Positions 31,327 to 41,802 are shown, counted from the stretch's first letter. The stretch: 64,000 bases of DNA from Hyphomicrobium_A sp963817485 (GCA_963817485.1 CAWFOR010000026.1:1-64000), one strand, 5' to 3'. Numbers and translations: made by a program. Notes: generated by a model not told the origin, from the letters alone.

Positions 31327-31953
31327 TCAGGCGCCCGCCGGCTCGAGGCAGGCGCGCTTGAAGTGCTCGAAAGAGCGGGTGCGGTGGGAGATCGCATACT
31401 TCTTTTTGGGCTCCATCTCGCCGAAGGTGAGCGTCTCACCGTCGGCGACGAAGATTGGATCATAGCCGAAACCGTTGTCTCCGCGCGGCGGCCAGACGAC
31501 GTGACCGTAAACTTTGCCCTCGAAAAGCTGCGTTTGGCCGTCGGGCCAGGCCAGGCACAGCACGGAGATGAAGTTCGCCCGAGCGGGCTCGCCTTTCCAT
31601 GCGCGCCGCGCCGACATCTCCTCATGTACGCGTTGCATGGCGATCGTGAAATCCCGCTTCGGGCCGGCCCAGTCGGCCGTGTGCACGCCAGGCGCCCCAT
31701 CGAGCGCGTCGATCTCTATCCCCGAGTCGTCGGCTAATGCCGGCAACCCCGAGCCTTTCGCCGCGAACAGCGCCTTGATCTTCGCGTTCCCCTCGAACGT
31801 CGGCTCCGGCTCCTCCGGAACGGCGAGGCCGAGCGCACCCGCGGAGACGGCATCGAGGCCATAGGGCGCGATGAGCTGATTGATCTCCCATACCTTGCCG
31901 GGGTTGTGGCTCGCGACGACGAGGCGGTCGCCACGCTGCAGGCGCCGTGTCAT
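31327..31953 (-). CDS. rdgB: RdgB/HAM1 non-canonical purine NTP pyrophosphatase
   Basis: 208 residues. It hydrolyses dITP, XTP and ITP to keep deaminated purines out of DNA. VVASHNPGKVWEINQLIAPYG binds the nucleotide, ADDSGIEIDALDGAPGVHTADWAG holds the catalytic Asp pair, and PPRGDNGFGYDPIFV and KYAISHR are the C-terminal blocks. The ATG at 31953 overlaps the preceding VOC stop (ATGA), so translation is coupled. Confidence 0.95.
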   Translation of the reverse strand: MTRRLQRGDRLVVASHNPGKVWEINQLIAPYGLDAVSAGALGLAVPEEPEPTFEGNAKIKALFAAKGSGLPALADDSGIEIDALDGAPGVHTADWAGPKRDFTIAMQRVHEEMSARRAWKGEPARANFISVLCLAWPDGQTQLFEGKVYGHVVWPPRGDNGFGYDPIFVADGETLTFGEMEPKKKYAISHRTRSFEHFKRACLEPAGA

Positions 31954-32375
31954 GCGATTCCCCAGATGCGGGGCTCGGCGAACTCGATCGAGTTGCCAGC
32001 GGGATCCCGGAAGTAGATGGAGCGGCCGCCGCCCGGCCATTCGAAATCGGCCTCGATCTCGATCCCCTCTTCTTCCAGATGCGCGCGCCACGCCCTGATT
32101 TCATCGGCGCTGGCGCGGAAGCAGACGTGTCCTTCGCCGCGGGCGCCGTGCGTCGGCACCGGGAGCTTGCCGTCCTGGGTCGGCGGGCGCTCGGTCACGT
32201 CGGGATTGAAGATCAGCAGCATCTGGTCGCCGCAGCGAAAGAACACCTGCCGCTCGTCAGGCTTGCCATAGGGCTCGAGCCCCAACGCGCGCCGATAGAA
32301 GGCCTCGATAGCGCGCAGGTCCTTGGCGTAGAGGACGGCCTCGAGAATTCCTTTCGGCGAGCTGGGGGTCGTCAC
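31950..32375 (-). CDS. VOC (glyoxalase/bleomycin-resistance) family protein
   Basis: 141 residues from a GTG at 32375. A single VOC module pair is visible: ILEAVLYAKDLRAIEAFYRR, QVFFRCGDQMLLIFNP, GEGHVCFRASADEIRAWRAHLEE and SIYFRDPAGNSIEFAEPRIW. The metal ligands would be the His in HVCF and the Glu in SIEFAEP. Specific activity is unknown. The GTG overlaps the TGA of the membrane-protein gene upstream, and its stop overlaps the rdgB start. The whole operon is therefore tightly coupled. Confidence 0.85.
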   Translation of the reverse strand: MTTPSSPKGILEAVLYAKDLRAIEAFYRRALGLEPYGKPDERQVFFRCGDQMLLIFNPDVTERPPTQDGKLPVPTHGARGEGHVCFRASADEIRAWRAHLEEEGIEIEADFEWPGGGRSIYFRDPAGNSIEFAEPRIWGIA

Positions 32376-32800
32376 GTCGCTGCCCACAGGAAGACGAGCG
32401 TCGCCGCTGCTCCGAGCGCTGTTCGAACCGAGTGCAGACGGCCCCATTTTACCACTAGCAAGCGGGACCCCGCGCCCGCCGCATCGGTCGGAGTTGCCAT
32501 CAGCGCCTTGTTGGTCGGCATGATGACAAAAAGGGTGAAGGGCCAGTTCACCACAAGCAGCAATGCGCCGAGGAGCCATAAACCGTCGCCGCTTTGCCAC
32601 CATTGCAGCGCGCCGAGGAGGAAGCCGGCGACGGCGAGCGTCCCCTGCATGGCAAATCCGCGCGTATAGCTCGGCTTCCATTGAGCGAGTTGCGCACGGT
32701 CATCGAGCTGCAGGCGCGCCGGGTGCTCAGCAAAGCCGACGTAGAACGCGGCGCCCGTGAACATGGCTGCGACAGTCAGAGCGAGATGACCAGCAAGCAT
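32372..32800 (-). CDS. Small four-helix membrane protein, DUF1772-like
   Basis: 142 residues with four hydrophobic helices: HLALTVAAMFTGAAFYVGF, GTLAVAGFLLGALQWW, LLGALLLVVNWPFTLFVIM and the C-terminal ALGAAATLVFLWAA. The central FVIMPTNKALMATP and VVKWGRLHSVRTALG pattern is that of DUF1772/anthrone-oxygenase-like proteins. It lies between rph and the VOC gene in an otherwise conserved operon. Function unknown. Confidence 0.78.
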   Translation of the reverse strand: MLAGHLALTVAAMFTGAAFYVGFAEHPARLQLDDRAQLAQWKPSYTRGFAMQGTLAVAGFLLGALQWWQSGDGLWLLGALLLVVNWPFTLFVIMPTNKALMATPTDAAGAGSRLLVVKWGRLHSVRTALGAAATLVFLWAAT

Positions 32801-32808
32801 GCAACGAC

Positions 32809-33522
32809 CTAGGCGACCGTGAGCTTCTGCAGCGCCACCAGCTCGCCGATGCCCTTCTTGGCGAGCACCATGAGCTGATCGAAACTCTCCTGGCTGAAGG
32901 CGACGGTCTCCGCCGTGCCCTGCACCTCGACGATGCCGCCGGCTCCCGTCATGACGAAGTTGGAGTCGGCCTCCGCCGCGCTGTCCTCCGCGTAATCGAG
33001 GTCGAGCACTGCCGCGCCCTTGTAGAGACCGCAGCTCACGGCGGCCACCTGGTCGCGCAGGACGCCGTCCTTCACCATGTCGCGCAGCTTCATCCACTGG
33101 ATGCAGTCGTGCAGCGCCACCCAGGCCCCGGTGATCGAGGCCGTGCGCGTGCCGCCGTCGGCCTGCAGCACGTCGCAGTCGATTGAGATCTGCCGCTCGC
33201 CAAGCTTGGTGAGGTCGACGATCGCCCGCAGCGCCCGTCCGATGAGGCGCTGAATCTCCTGCGTGCGGCCCGAGGCATGCCCGACAGTCACCTCGCGCCG
33301 GGTTCGCTCTGTGGTGGCACGCGGCAACATTCCATACTCGGCCGTCACCCACCCGCGCCCCTGCCCCTTGAGCCAGGGCGGCACCCGTTCTTCCAGGCTC
33401 GCCGTGCATAGAACCTGGGTATCCCCGAACTTGATGAGGCAGGAGCCTTCCGCGTGCTTGGAGACCGCGCGCTCGATCGATACGCGGCGTAGCTCGTCGG
33501 GCTGGCGTTTGGAGGGGCGCAT
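32809..33522 (-). CDS. rph: Ribonuclease PH
   Basis: 237 residues. This phosphate-dependent exonuclease trims tRNA 3' ends. MRPSKRQPDELRRVSIE is the family N-terminus. GSCLIKFGDTQVLCTASLEE, GWVTAEYGMLPRATTERTRRE, GRTQEIQRLIGRALRA, ISIDCDVLQADGGTRTASI and SNFVMTGAGGIVEVQGTAE are all canonical. It is the first gene of the rph / membrane protein / VOC / rdgB / hemW operon and is divergent from hrcA. Confidence 0.96.
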   Translation of the reverse strand: MRPSKRQPDELRRVSIERAVSKHAEGSCLIKFGDTQVLCTASLEERVPPWLKGQGRGWVTAEYGMLPRATTERTRREVTVGHASGRTQEIQRLIGRALRAIVDLTKLGERQISIDCDVLQADGGTRTASITGAWVALHDCIQWMKLRDMVKDGVLRDQVAAVSCGLYKGAAVLDLDYAEDSAAEADSNFVMTGAGGIVEVQGTAETVAFSQESFDQLMVLAKKGIGELVALQKLTVA

Positions 33523-33612
33523 GTTTTTGGGATATGTCCTGCTTCTGTTGCCGAAGATGCGGCAGACCCTACGAGAGGCCCACAGGCCCTTCAACCAAAA
33601 CTGATGGCGAAT

Positions 33613-33642
33613 TTGACGAAAGGCGGAAGGCTTCCCTAATCT
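33613..33642 (+). promoter_or_regulatory. Candidate housekeeping promoter of hrcA
   Basis: TTGACG (33613-33618) is followed after 18 bases by TAATCT (33637-33642), 26 bases before the hrcA ATG. I see no CIRCE element (TTAGCACTC-N9-GAGTGCTAA) in this intergenic region. Confidence 0.4.
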
Positions 33643-33668
33643 TGTGCGCGCCCTAATGATCGGCGCTT

Positions 33669-34772
33669 ATGGCAGGTGAGCCCAACCAAACCGTGAAGCC
33701 CAACCCCGATTCGATGACCGAAGTCGTCAGCGAGCTCACAAAACTCAGCGACCGCTCCCGCACCATTCTTCGGCAGATCGTAGAGACGTACCTCGAAACG
33801 GGCGAGCCCGTGGGATCGCGCAACCTGTCGCGCGCCCTGCCGATGACGCTATCGCCCGCCTCCATACGCAATGTGATGTCGGACCTGGAGCAGCTTGGTC
33901 TCATCGCGGCGCCGCATACCTCGGCCGGGCGGCTGCCGACCCAGCTCGGCCTGCGCCTCTTCGTCGACGGGCTCCTGGAGATCGGCGACCTGAGCGCGCG
34001 CGAGCGCCGCCAGATCGAGCAGCACATCACCGGCAAGCGCTCCAAGTCGATCGACGATGTGCTACACGAGGCCGGTGAGATGATGTCGGGGCTCTCGCAT
34101 TGCGCCGGCGTGGTGCTCGCCGAGCAGCAGGTCGCGCGGCTGAAGCACATCGAGTTCGTGCTTCTGGAGCCCGGCAAGGCGCTGGTGATCCTGGTCGGCG
34201 AGGACCAGACAGTTGAGAACCGCATCATCTCGCTGCCCGCGGGGCTGCCGCCGTCGGCGCTGGCAGAGGCCGCGAACTACCTCAACACGCGCGTGCGTGG
34301 CTCGACCATCGCGGAGGCGCGGGCGCGCATCGAGGCCGAGCAGCAAAGTTCCCGCGCCGAGCTCGATGAGCTCACCCAGAAGGTCATCCAGGCGGGGCTT
34401 GCGGAGTGGTCTGGCTCGCTCGACGACCGCAAGAGCCTCATCGTGCGCGGCCAGGCCAATCTGCTGAAGGACCTGACTGCCGAAGCGGATCTGGAGCGCA
34501 TCCGCCGCCTGTTCGACGATCTGGAGCGCAAGCGCGACCTCGTGCAGCTCTTGGGGCTGTCGGAGAACGCCGACGGCGTGCGCATTTTCATCGGTTCGGA
34601 GAACAAGCTTTTCTCGCTGTCGGGATCCTCGCTCATCGTGGCGCCGTTCCACGACGATCAGCGCAAGATCGTGGGCGTCCTGGGCGTCATCGGCCCCACC
34701 CGCATCAATTACGCGCGCATAATTCCCATGGTGGACTACACCGCCAAGCTGGTTAGTCGACTGTTGACTTGA
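33669..34772 (+). CDS. hrcA: Heat-inducible transcription repressor HrcA
   Basis: 367 residues. HrcA represses groESL-type operons through CIRCE. The winged-helix N-terminus spans about residues 25-95: LSDRSRTILRQIVETYLETGEPVGSR, LSPASIRNVMSDLEQLGLI and PHTSAGRLPTQLGLRLFVD. The GAF-like central domain includes FVLLEPGKALVILVGEDQTVENRII. The C-terminus IGPTRINYARIIPMVDYTAKLVS is diagnostic. grpE follows 123 bases downstream on the same strand. No CIRCE site is visible here, so the targets are elsewhere. Confidence 0.95.
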   Translation: MAGEPNQTVKPNPDSMTEVVSELTKLSDRSRTILRQIVETYLETGEPVGSRNLSRALPMTLSPASIRNVMSDLEQLGLIAAPHTSAGRLPTQLGLRLFVDGLLEIGDLSARERRQIEQHITGKRSKSIDDVLHEAGEMMSGLSHCAGVVLAEQQVARLKHIEFVLLEPGKALVILVGEDQTVENRIISLPAGLPPSALAEAANYLNTRVRGSTIAEARARIEAEQQSSRAELDELTQKVIQAGLAEWSGSLDDRKSLIVRGQANLLKDLTAEADLERIRRLFDDLERKRDLVQLLGLSENADGVRIFIGSENKLFSLSGSSLIVAPFHDDQRKIVGVLGVIGPTRINYARIIPMVDYTAKLVSRLLT

Positions 34773-34895
34773 TTTTTGGGACGCCTCGTCTGATATCGGG
34801 CACCAATTCCACCAACCGATTGATCCGGTCCTCTGGAGGCCGCGCCTACCGCCCGGCACTTTGAGATGAGGACCCGCGAGACGCGCGGAGAAAAG

Positions 34896-35522
34896 ATGGC
34901 CGACGAAAACGGAAAGCCCGCCCAGGACCAGACGGCGGCCACCCCCGCGGATGCAGCTGCAAGGGAAGGCGTCGGCGAGCAGTCGCCCGATATCGCGACG
35001 CTCGAGGGGCGCATCGCGGAGCTTACCGACCGACTTCTACGCGCACACGCCGATATGGAGAACCTGAGGAAACGCACCGAGCGCGACAAGGAGGAGACGG
35101 CGAAATACGCCATCACCAAGTTCGCGCGCGAAGTGCTGAGCATCGGCGACAACCTGCAGCGTGCGATCGCCGCGGTCCCTCCCGGAGCCGCCGACGCCGA
35201 CCCCGCGCTGAAAGTGCTCGTCGACGGCGTCTCCCTGACCGAGCGCGAGTTCCTCAACATCCTGGAACGCAACGGCGTAAAGCGCATCCTGCCCGAGGGA
35301 CAGCCGTTCAATCCGCACCAGCACCAGGCGATGATCGAAGTGGAGAACCGCGAGGTAGCACCCGGCACGGTGGTTCAGGTGTATCAGCCAGGCTATGTGC
35401 TGGAGGACCGCGTGCTGCGGCCCGCGATGGTCGTCGTCGCCAAGGGCGGCGCAAAACCCGACAAGCCCGATAGTGCTTCGGGCGAGGGCTCCGCTCCCGG
35501 CAGCGCAAGCGACGCGAACTGA
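34896..35522 (+). CDS. grpE: Nucleotide exchange factor GrpE
   Basis: 208 residues. GrpE releases ADP from DnaK. The N-terminus is disordered and acidic. A long coiled-coil follows (IAELTDRLLRAHADMENLRKR), then the beta-wing with VEFLNIL-like EREFLNILERNGVKRI, FNPHQHQAMIEVEN and VVQVYQPGYVLEDRVLRPAMV. I use the ATG at 34896, which has GGAG six bases upstream; an in-frame ATG at 34866 would add ten residues. dnaK follows after 262 bases with its own promoter. Confidence 0.95.
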   Translation: MADENGKPAQDQTAATPADAAAREGVGEQSPDIATLEGRIAELTDRLLRAHADMENLRKRTERDKEETAKYAITKFAREVLSIGDNLQRAIAAVPPGAADADPALKVLVDGVSLTEREFLNILERNGVKRILPEGQPFNPHQHQAMIEVENREVAPGTVVQVYQPGYVLEDRVLRPAMVVVAKGGAKPDKPDSASGEGSAPGSASDAN

Positions 35523-35618
35523 GAGGCGGGCGCGCAGAACATCGCGGCGACCTCCAAACAACGGCGAGGAAACGCAGGAAACGTGGGCAAAATTGATCGC
35601 CGCACAAGTTCCGCTGCG

Positions 35619-35649
35619 GTTGCGCGCCCCAAAAGCGACCTTATATAAG
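35619..35649 (+). promoter_or_regulatory. RpoH-type heat-shock promoter of dnaK
   Basis: GTTG (35619-35622), then exactly 17 bases, then CTTATATAAG (35640-35649). This matches the alphaproteobacterial sigma-32 consensus CTTG-N17/18-CYTATNTNNG at all but one defined position. It lies 135 bases upstream of the dnaK ATG. Confidence 0.7.
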
Positions 35650-35784
35650 CGGCGTTTACCGTTTGGATGCTCCATAGGGGGCCGAAGCCGGCGCGCATGA
35701 GCTTACATAAGCTGCAGCGCCGGAAGCTCCGGATGCCGAAGCTCGGGTCCGACCGGTCCGCCGCTCAAGATGAGGAATAGACAC

Positions 35785-37716
<1,932 letters not shown>

Positions 37717-37759
37717 GCGCCCCAACGCTGGGTTTGAAGATTGATCAGACATGCAAAAC

Positions 37760-37790
37760 GAGCCCGGCTTCGCGGCCGGGCTCTATTGTT
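37760..37790 (+). terminator. Intrinsic terminator after dnaK
   Basis: Arms GAGCCCGGC (37760-37768) and GCCGGGCTC (37775-37783) with a six-base loop, followed by TATTGTTT. It lies 44 bases after the dnaK stop, so dnaJ likely has its own promoter between 37790 and 37930. Confidence 0.85.
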
Positions 37791-37932
37791 TCGGCGGATG
37801 CATTTTGAGGCAGATCGTCCCGCCATGGGGACCGCTGCAACACCCAATCAGTGTTGTCGAATTTAGTCGCCGCCTGATCTTCCCCCGCCGACCAAACATC
37901 GCTATCTCCCAATCAGAGGACTTTTTCGGCTC

Positions 37933-39099
37933 ATGAGCAAATCCGAAGGACCCGCGGTCGATATGGCCAAGCGCTGCTATTACGAGACCCTCGGAATTGC
38001 GCGAGGTGCCAACGAGCAGGAGCTCAAGTCGGCTTACCGGCGCCTCGCCAAGGAATTCCATCCCGACTGCAATCCGAACGACAACCGCGCCGAGCTGCGC
38101 TTCAGGGAGGTTAGCGAGGCCTATGAGGTTCTGAAGGACCCGCAGAAGCGCGCAGCCTACGACCATTTCGGCCATGCCGCGTTCGACGGCGGGGCGGGCG
38201 GAGCGCGCGGCTTCGGGCCCGACTTCGCCTCCTCGATGTCGGACATTTTCGACGACCTGTTCGGCGAGTTCATGGGCGGCCGGCGCGGCCAGCGCCCACG
38301 CTCCTCGCGCGAGCGCGGCGCCGACCTGCGCTACAACCTGGAAATCTCGCTCACCGAAGCCTTCGCCGGCAAGACCGCGCAGATCTGCGTGCCGACCAGC
38401 GTTTCCTGTGAAACATGCTCGGGCACCGGAGCCAAGGCCGGCACCAAGCCGACGACGTGCTCGATGTGTGGCGGCCAAGGCAAAGTGCGCGCGAGCCAGG
38501 GCTTCTTCACCATCGAGCGGACCTGCCCGAGCTGCCAGGGGCGCGGAGAGACGATCGAGGACCCCTGCCAGGGCTGCCGCGGCTCGGGCCGCACCACCAA
38601 GGAGCGCACGCTCTCGGTCAACATCCCGGCGGGCGTCGAGGACGGCACGCGCATCAGGCTCGCGGGCGAGGGCGAGGCGGGCCTGCGCGGCGGACCGGCG
38701 GGCGACCTCTACATCTTCCTCTCGATCAAGCCGCACGAGTTCTTCCAGCGCGACGGCGCAGACCTCTTCTGCAAGGTGCCGATCTCGATGACGACGGCGG
38801 CTCTCGGCGGGCAGATCGAGGTGCCGACCGTCGATGGCGCGGCAACGCGCGTCAAGGTTCCCGAAGGCTCGGAGAGCGGCAAGCAGTTCCGCCTGAAGGG
38901 CAAGGGCATGCCCGTGCTGCGCTCCAAGGTCTCGGGCGACATGTACATCCAGGTCGAGGTGGAGACACCGAAGAGCCTGACCAAGCGCCAGCGCGAGCTG
39001 CTCGAAGAATTCGAAAAAGAGAGCCACAAGGAGACGAGCCCGGAGAGCGCCGGCTTCTTCGCGCGCGTCAAGGATTTCTTCGAAGGCAAGGGCTCGTAA
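37933..39099 (+). CDS. dnaJ: Chaperone protein DnaJ (Hsp40, type I)
   Basis: 388 residues. The J-domain contains the HPD motif (EFHPDCNP) and begins KRCYYETLGIARGA, a variant typical of Hyphomicrobiales DnaJ. A Gly/Phe-rich segment follows (GGARGFGPDF). All four zinc-finger repeats are complete: CETCSGTG, CSMCGGQG, CPSCQGRG, CQGCRGSG. The C-terminal domain includes ALGGQIEVPTVDG and KQFRLKGKGMPVL. The ATG at 37933 is used; one at 37963 would give MAKRCYYE and is also possible. Confidence 0.96.
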   Translation: MSKSEGPAVDMAKRCYYETLGIARGANEQELKSAYRRLAKEFHPDCNPNDNRAELRFREVSEAYEVLKDPQKRAAYDHFGHAAFDGGAGGARGFGPDFASSMSDIFDDLFGEFMGGRRGQRPRSSRERGADLRYNLEISLTEAFAGKTAQICVPTSVSCETCSGTGAKAGTKPTTCSMCGGQGKVRASQGFFTIERTCPSCQGRGETIEDPCQGCRGSGRTTKERTLSVNIPAGVEDGTRIRLAGEGEAGLRGGPAGDLYIFLSIKPHEFFQRDGADLFCKVPISMTTAALGGQIEVPTVDGAATRVKVPEGSESGKQFRLKGKGMPVLRSKVSGDMYIQVEVETPKSLTKRQRELLEEFEKESHKETSPESAGFFARVKDFFEGKGS

Positions 39100-39147
39100 G
39101 GGCCGCCGCCGTCCGAGCAGGCGAGACAACCCCCGGAACGCGCTTCC

Positions 39148-39735
39148 ATGACCACGCCCGCTAGGCTGCTCTTCTTCGCGGGCTCTTCCCGCTTAGCCTC
39201 CTACAACAAGAAGCTCGCCCGTCTTGGTGCCATGATCGCCGACGCGAACGGCATCCCAGCGACCTTCGCCGACCTCGGCGACTACCCGATGCCGCTCTAC
39301 AACGGCGACCTCGAAGCGGCCGAGGGCCCGCCCGAGAACGCGCGCAAGCTCAAAGCGCTGATGCAGGCCCATAGCGGCATCTTCATCGCGAGCCCCGAGT
39401 ACAACGCCTCGATCACGCCGCTGCTCAAGAACACACTCGACTGGATCAGCCACACGCGCGAGGAAGGCGAGGAGCCTCTGCAGGTGTTCAAGACGCGCGT
39501 CTTTGCCCTGGGCTCGGCTTCTCCCGGCGGCATGGGGGGCCTGCGCAGCCTCATCACGGTGCGCACAGTGCTGGAGCTTGGCCTGTTCGCCCTCGTGTTG
39601 CCCGACCAGTTTGCGGTGCCACGCGCCAGCGAAGCATTCGATGAGCACGGGCACCTCAAGAACAAGGACTCGCAGGAAGCTTTCAAGCAGCTCATTCAGA
39701 AGCTTGCGCGCGCCGCGCATGTGCTGCATGGCTAG
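39148..39735 (+). CDS. NADPH-dependent FMN reductase family protein
   Basis: 195 residues with a flavodoxin-like fold. The FMN phosphate loop is FFAGSSRLASYNKKLAR near residue 9, and SPEYNASITPLLKNTLDWIS near residue 83 is the second FMN-contacting block, as in chromate and azo reductases (ChrR, NQO-like). FALGSASPGGMGGLRSL follows. The electron acceptor in the cell is unknown. It stands between dnaJ and pyrF, 27 bases before pyrF, and may be co-transcribed with pyrF. Confidence 0.9.
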   Translation: MTTPARLLFFAGSSRLASYNKKLARLGAMIADANGIPATFADLGDYPMPLYNGDLEAAEGPPENARKLKALMQAHSGIFIASPEYNASITPLLKNTLDWISHTREEGEEPLQVFKTRVFALGSASPGGMGGLRSLITVRTVLELGLFALVLPDQFAVPRASEAFDEHGHLKNKDSQEAFKQLIQKLARAAHVLHG

Positions 39736-39762
39736 GGCCGTCGCAGCCCCGGCCAATTCCCC

Positions 39763-40488
39763 ATGAGCCACGTTACCGCCAAGGACCGCCTGATCGTCGC
39801 GCTCGACATGCCGACGGTGGAGGAGGCGCAGCGCCTCGTCGTCAAGCTCGGACCTGAGGTGACGTTCTACAAGGTTGGGCTCGAGCTGTTGTTTTCCGGC
39901 GGCCTTGAGCTCGCCCGCGCGCTGAAGACCGAGGGCAAGCGCGTCTTCCTCGACATGAAGCTCTTGGACATCGGCAACACGGTCGAGCGGGCGGTGGCGA
40001 ATGCGACCGAGCTCGGCGTCGATTTCCTCACCGTGCACGGGCACGACCTGAAGACGCTGCGCGCGGCGGTAACCGGGCGTGGCAAGAGCCAGTTGAAGCT
40101 GCTTGCGGTCACCGTGCTCACCAACCTGACGGCCGACGACCTGAAGCAGCAGAGCTCATTGCATGCACCCGCCGATCTCGTGCTGATGCGCGCCAAGCTC
40201 GCGCACGAATCGGGCTTCGACGGGGTCATCGGCTCGGGCCAGGAGGCGGCGCGCATCCGCGCGGCGGTGGGTCCTGGGTTCCTCATCGTGACACCCGGCA
40301 TCCGGCTCACCGGCAGCGCTACCGACGACCAGGAGCGCATCACCACCCCCGATCACGCGATCGCGGCCGGCGCCGACTACATCGTGGTGGGGCGCCCGAT
40401 CACGCAGGCCGACGATCCCGTCGCGATCGCGCAGGCGTTCATCCATCACATCCGAGAAGCTGAAATCGCAGCCACCAAGGCCGGCTGA
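39763..40488 (+). CDS. pyrF: Orotidine 5'-phosphate decarboxylase
   Basis: 241 residues, the last step of UMP synthesis. RLIVALDMPTVEEAQRLV is the N-terminus. The catalytic signature FLDMKLLDIGNTV (DxKxxDI) lies near residue 65. LTVHGHDLKTLRAAV, GVIGSGQEAARIRAAVG, FLIVTPGIRLTG and ADYIVVGRPITQADDP complete the barrel. A DUF1330 gene follows 21 bases downstream with a GGAGGGAAAG ribosome-binding site, so the two are likely co-transcribed. Confidence 0.96.
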   Translation: MSHVTAKDRLIVALDMPTVEEAQRLVVKLGPEVTFYKVGLELLFSGGLELARALKTEGKRVFLDMKLLDIGNTVERAVANATELGVDFLTVHGHDLKTLRAAVTGRGKSQLKLLAVTVLTNLTADDLKQQSSLHAPADLVLMRAKLAHESGFDGVIGSGQEAARIRAAVGPGFLIVTPGIRLTGSATDDQERITTPDHAIAAGADYIVVGRPITQADDPVAIAQAFIHHIREAEIAATKAG

Positions 40489-40509
40489 AGAAACGTTGGA
40501 GGGAAAGCG

Positions 40510-40902
40510 ATGCCCAAGGGATACGTCGTCGTGCGCGCTGAGGTTACCGACCCGGCGAAGTGGGCCGAGTACGTCGCCAAGTCGAAGATCGCGCTCGAGA
40601 AGTTCGGCGGCACGCCGATCGTGCGCGGTGGCAAGAGCGAGGTCATGGAAGGCACCGGGCGCCCGCGCAACGTGGTGCTCGAGTTCCCGAGCTACGAGGC
40701 GGCATTGGGCTATGCCACCTCGCCCGAGTATGCGGAGGCGAAGAAGGCGCGCCAGGGCGCCGGCACCATGGACATGACCATCGTCGAGGGAGATCTGAGG
40801 CCCCCGCCGAGGCAAGCTGAACACCTCACCTCTCCCCCTGGAAGAGGTGAGGTCGTGCCGATGCTTCCGACGACCCCTCTCCCGGCAGCCGGTGAGAGGT
40901 AG
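40510..40902 (+). CDS. DUF1330 domain protein with repeat-derived C-terminal tail
   Basis: 130 residues. The first 95 or so form a complete DUF1330 ferredoxin-like domain: GYVVVRAEVTDPAKWAEYV, FGGTPIVRGGKSEVMEG, NVVLEFPSYEAALGYATSPEY and TMDMTIVEGDL. The family normally ends about there. The remaining 33 residues (Pro/Gly-rich) are encoded by two palindromic elements between 40820 and 40902, which apparently removed the original stop. It is probably a small dimeric enzyme or binding protein of unknown substrate. Confidence 0.88.
   Translation: MPKGYVVVRAEVTDPAKWAEYVAKSKIALEKFGGTPIVRGGKSEVMEGTGRPRNVVLEFPSYEAALGYATSPEYAEAKKARQGAGTMDMTIVEGDLRPPPRQAEHLTSPPGRGEVVPMLPTTPLPAAGER
40823..40902. repeat. 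Palindromic intergenic repeat element (two hairpins)
   Basis: The first hairpin has perfect 11-bp arms ACCTCACCTCT (40823-40833) and AGAGGTGAGGT (40843-40853). The second, imperfect, pairs CCTCTCCCGGC with GCCGGTGAGAGG (about 40876-40899). CCTCTC/GAGAGG palindromes of this kind are a common REP-like class in high-GC proteobacteria. It is translated as part of the DUF1330 gene. Confidence 0.75.
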
Positions 40903-40913
40903 TAGAAGGCGCC

Positions 40914-41649
40914 ATGCCTCACATCCCCACGAGCAGCGGACGGCCGACCTGGCGCGCAACCGTGCTCACCCTCTTTCCCGAGATGTTCCCCGGCCCGCTC
41001 GGGCGTCTCGCTCTCGGGCCAGGCGCTGGAGGCCGGCATCTGGTCGCTTGCGACCGTCGCCATCCGCGACTTCGGCCTCGGCAAGCACCGCGCCGTCGAT
41101 GACGCGCCGGCCGGCGGCGGCGCCGGCATGGTCCTGCGCGCTGACGTGCTCGCCGCCGCCATCGACCACGCGCGTGCGAGCGAGCCGGATGCGCCGCTCA
41201 TCTACCTGTCGCCGCGCGGACAGCCCTTCGACCAGACGCTGGCGCGCGAGCTTGCGGCCGGCCCCGGCGTGATGCTGCTCGCCGGCCGCTTCGAGGGTAT
41301 CGACGAGCGCGTCATCGCGGGCCGTCGGATGCGCGAGGTCTCGATTGGAGACTACGTGCTCTCGGGTGGCGAGCTTGCGGCAATGGTGGCGCTCGACGCC
41401 TGCGTGCGCCTGCTCCCCGGCGTCGTCGGCGCGGAGGAATCGCTCCGGCATGAGAGCTTTGAGGAGGGCCTGTTAGAGTATCCGCAGTTCACCAAGCCGC
41501 GGGAATGGGAGGGCCGGGCAATCCCCGACGTCCTCCTGTCCGGCGACCATAAGAAGGTCGAGGAGTGGCGCCGCAGGGAGGCGGAGCGTCTCACCGCCGA
41601 GCGCCGGCCGGATCTTGCCCGGCGCAAAGGTCCAGACAAACCCGGGTAA
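40914..41649 (+). CDS. trmD: tRNA (guanine-N1)-methyltransferase TrmD, one apparent frameshift
   Basis: TrmD makes m1G37 in tRNAs. The ATG at 40914 gives an N-terminus ending in TVLTLFPEMFPGPLG. At about 41009-41012 (CTCGGGCGTCTCG) one surplus base must be skipped to continue as VSLSGQALEAGIWSLA, VAIRDFGLGKHRAVDDAPAG and GGAGMVLRADVLAAAI. The trefoil-knot SAM site follows: LLAGRFEGIDERVI and SIGDYVLSGGELAAMV. PQFTKPREWEGRAIPDVLLSGDH ends the enzyme before the TAA at 41647. TrmD is essential, so the shift is probably a sequence error. rplS follows, the usual order. Confidence 0.92.
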
Positions 41650-41802
41650 AGCCTAAAATGACGCCCGGAGGCCCCGGGAAACTGCGTATCGACAATAGCG
41701 GCCAATTCGGCTATGACCGCCGCCTAATTCCCCAAGGCTTGCCGTAGCGGGGTGCCGGCCTGTCGTGCCGAGCCGCTCGGTTGTTTTTATTCAAGGTGGC
41801 CC

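Noticed and set aside
30042..31700. An extended hemW open frame
   Set aside because: The upstream part is rdgB read out of frame; the GTG at 31322 fits the HemW N-terminus.
41650..41802. Ribosomal-protein leader or riboswitch before rplS
   Set aside because: Only a weak CCGA/TCGG stem followed by TTGTTTTT near 41775; no known leader structure recognised.
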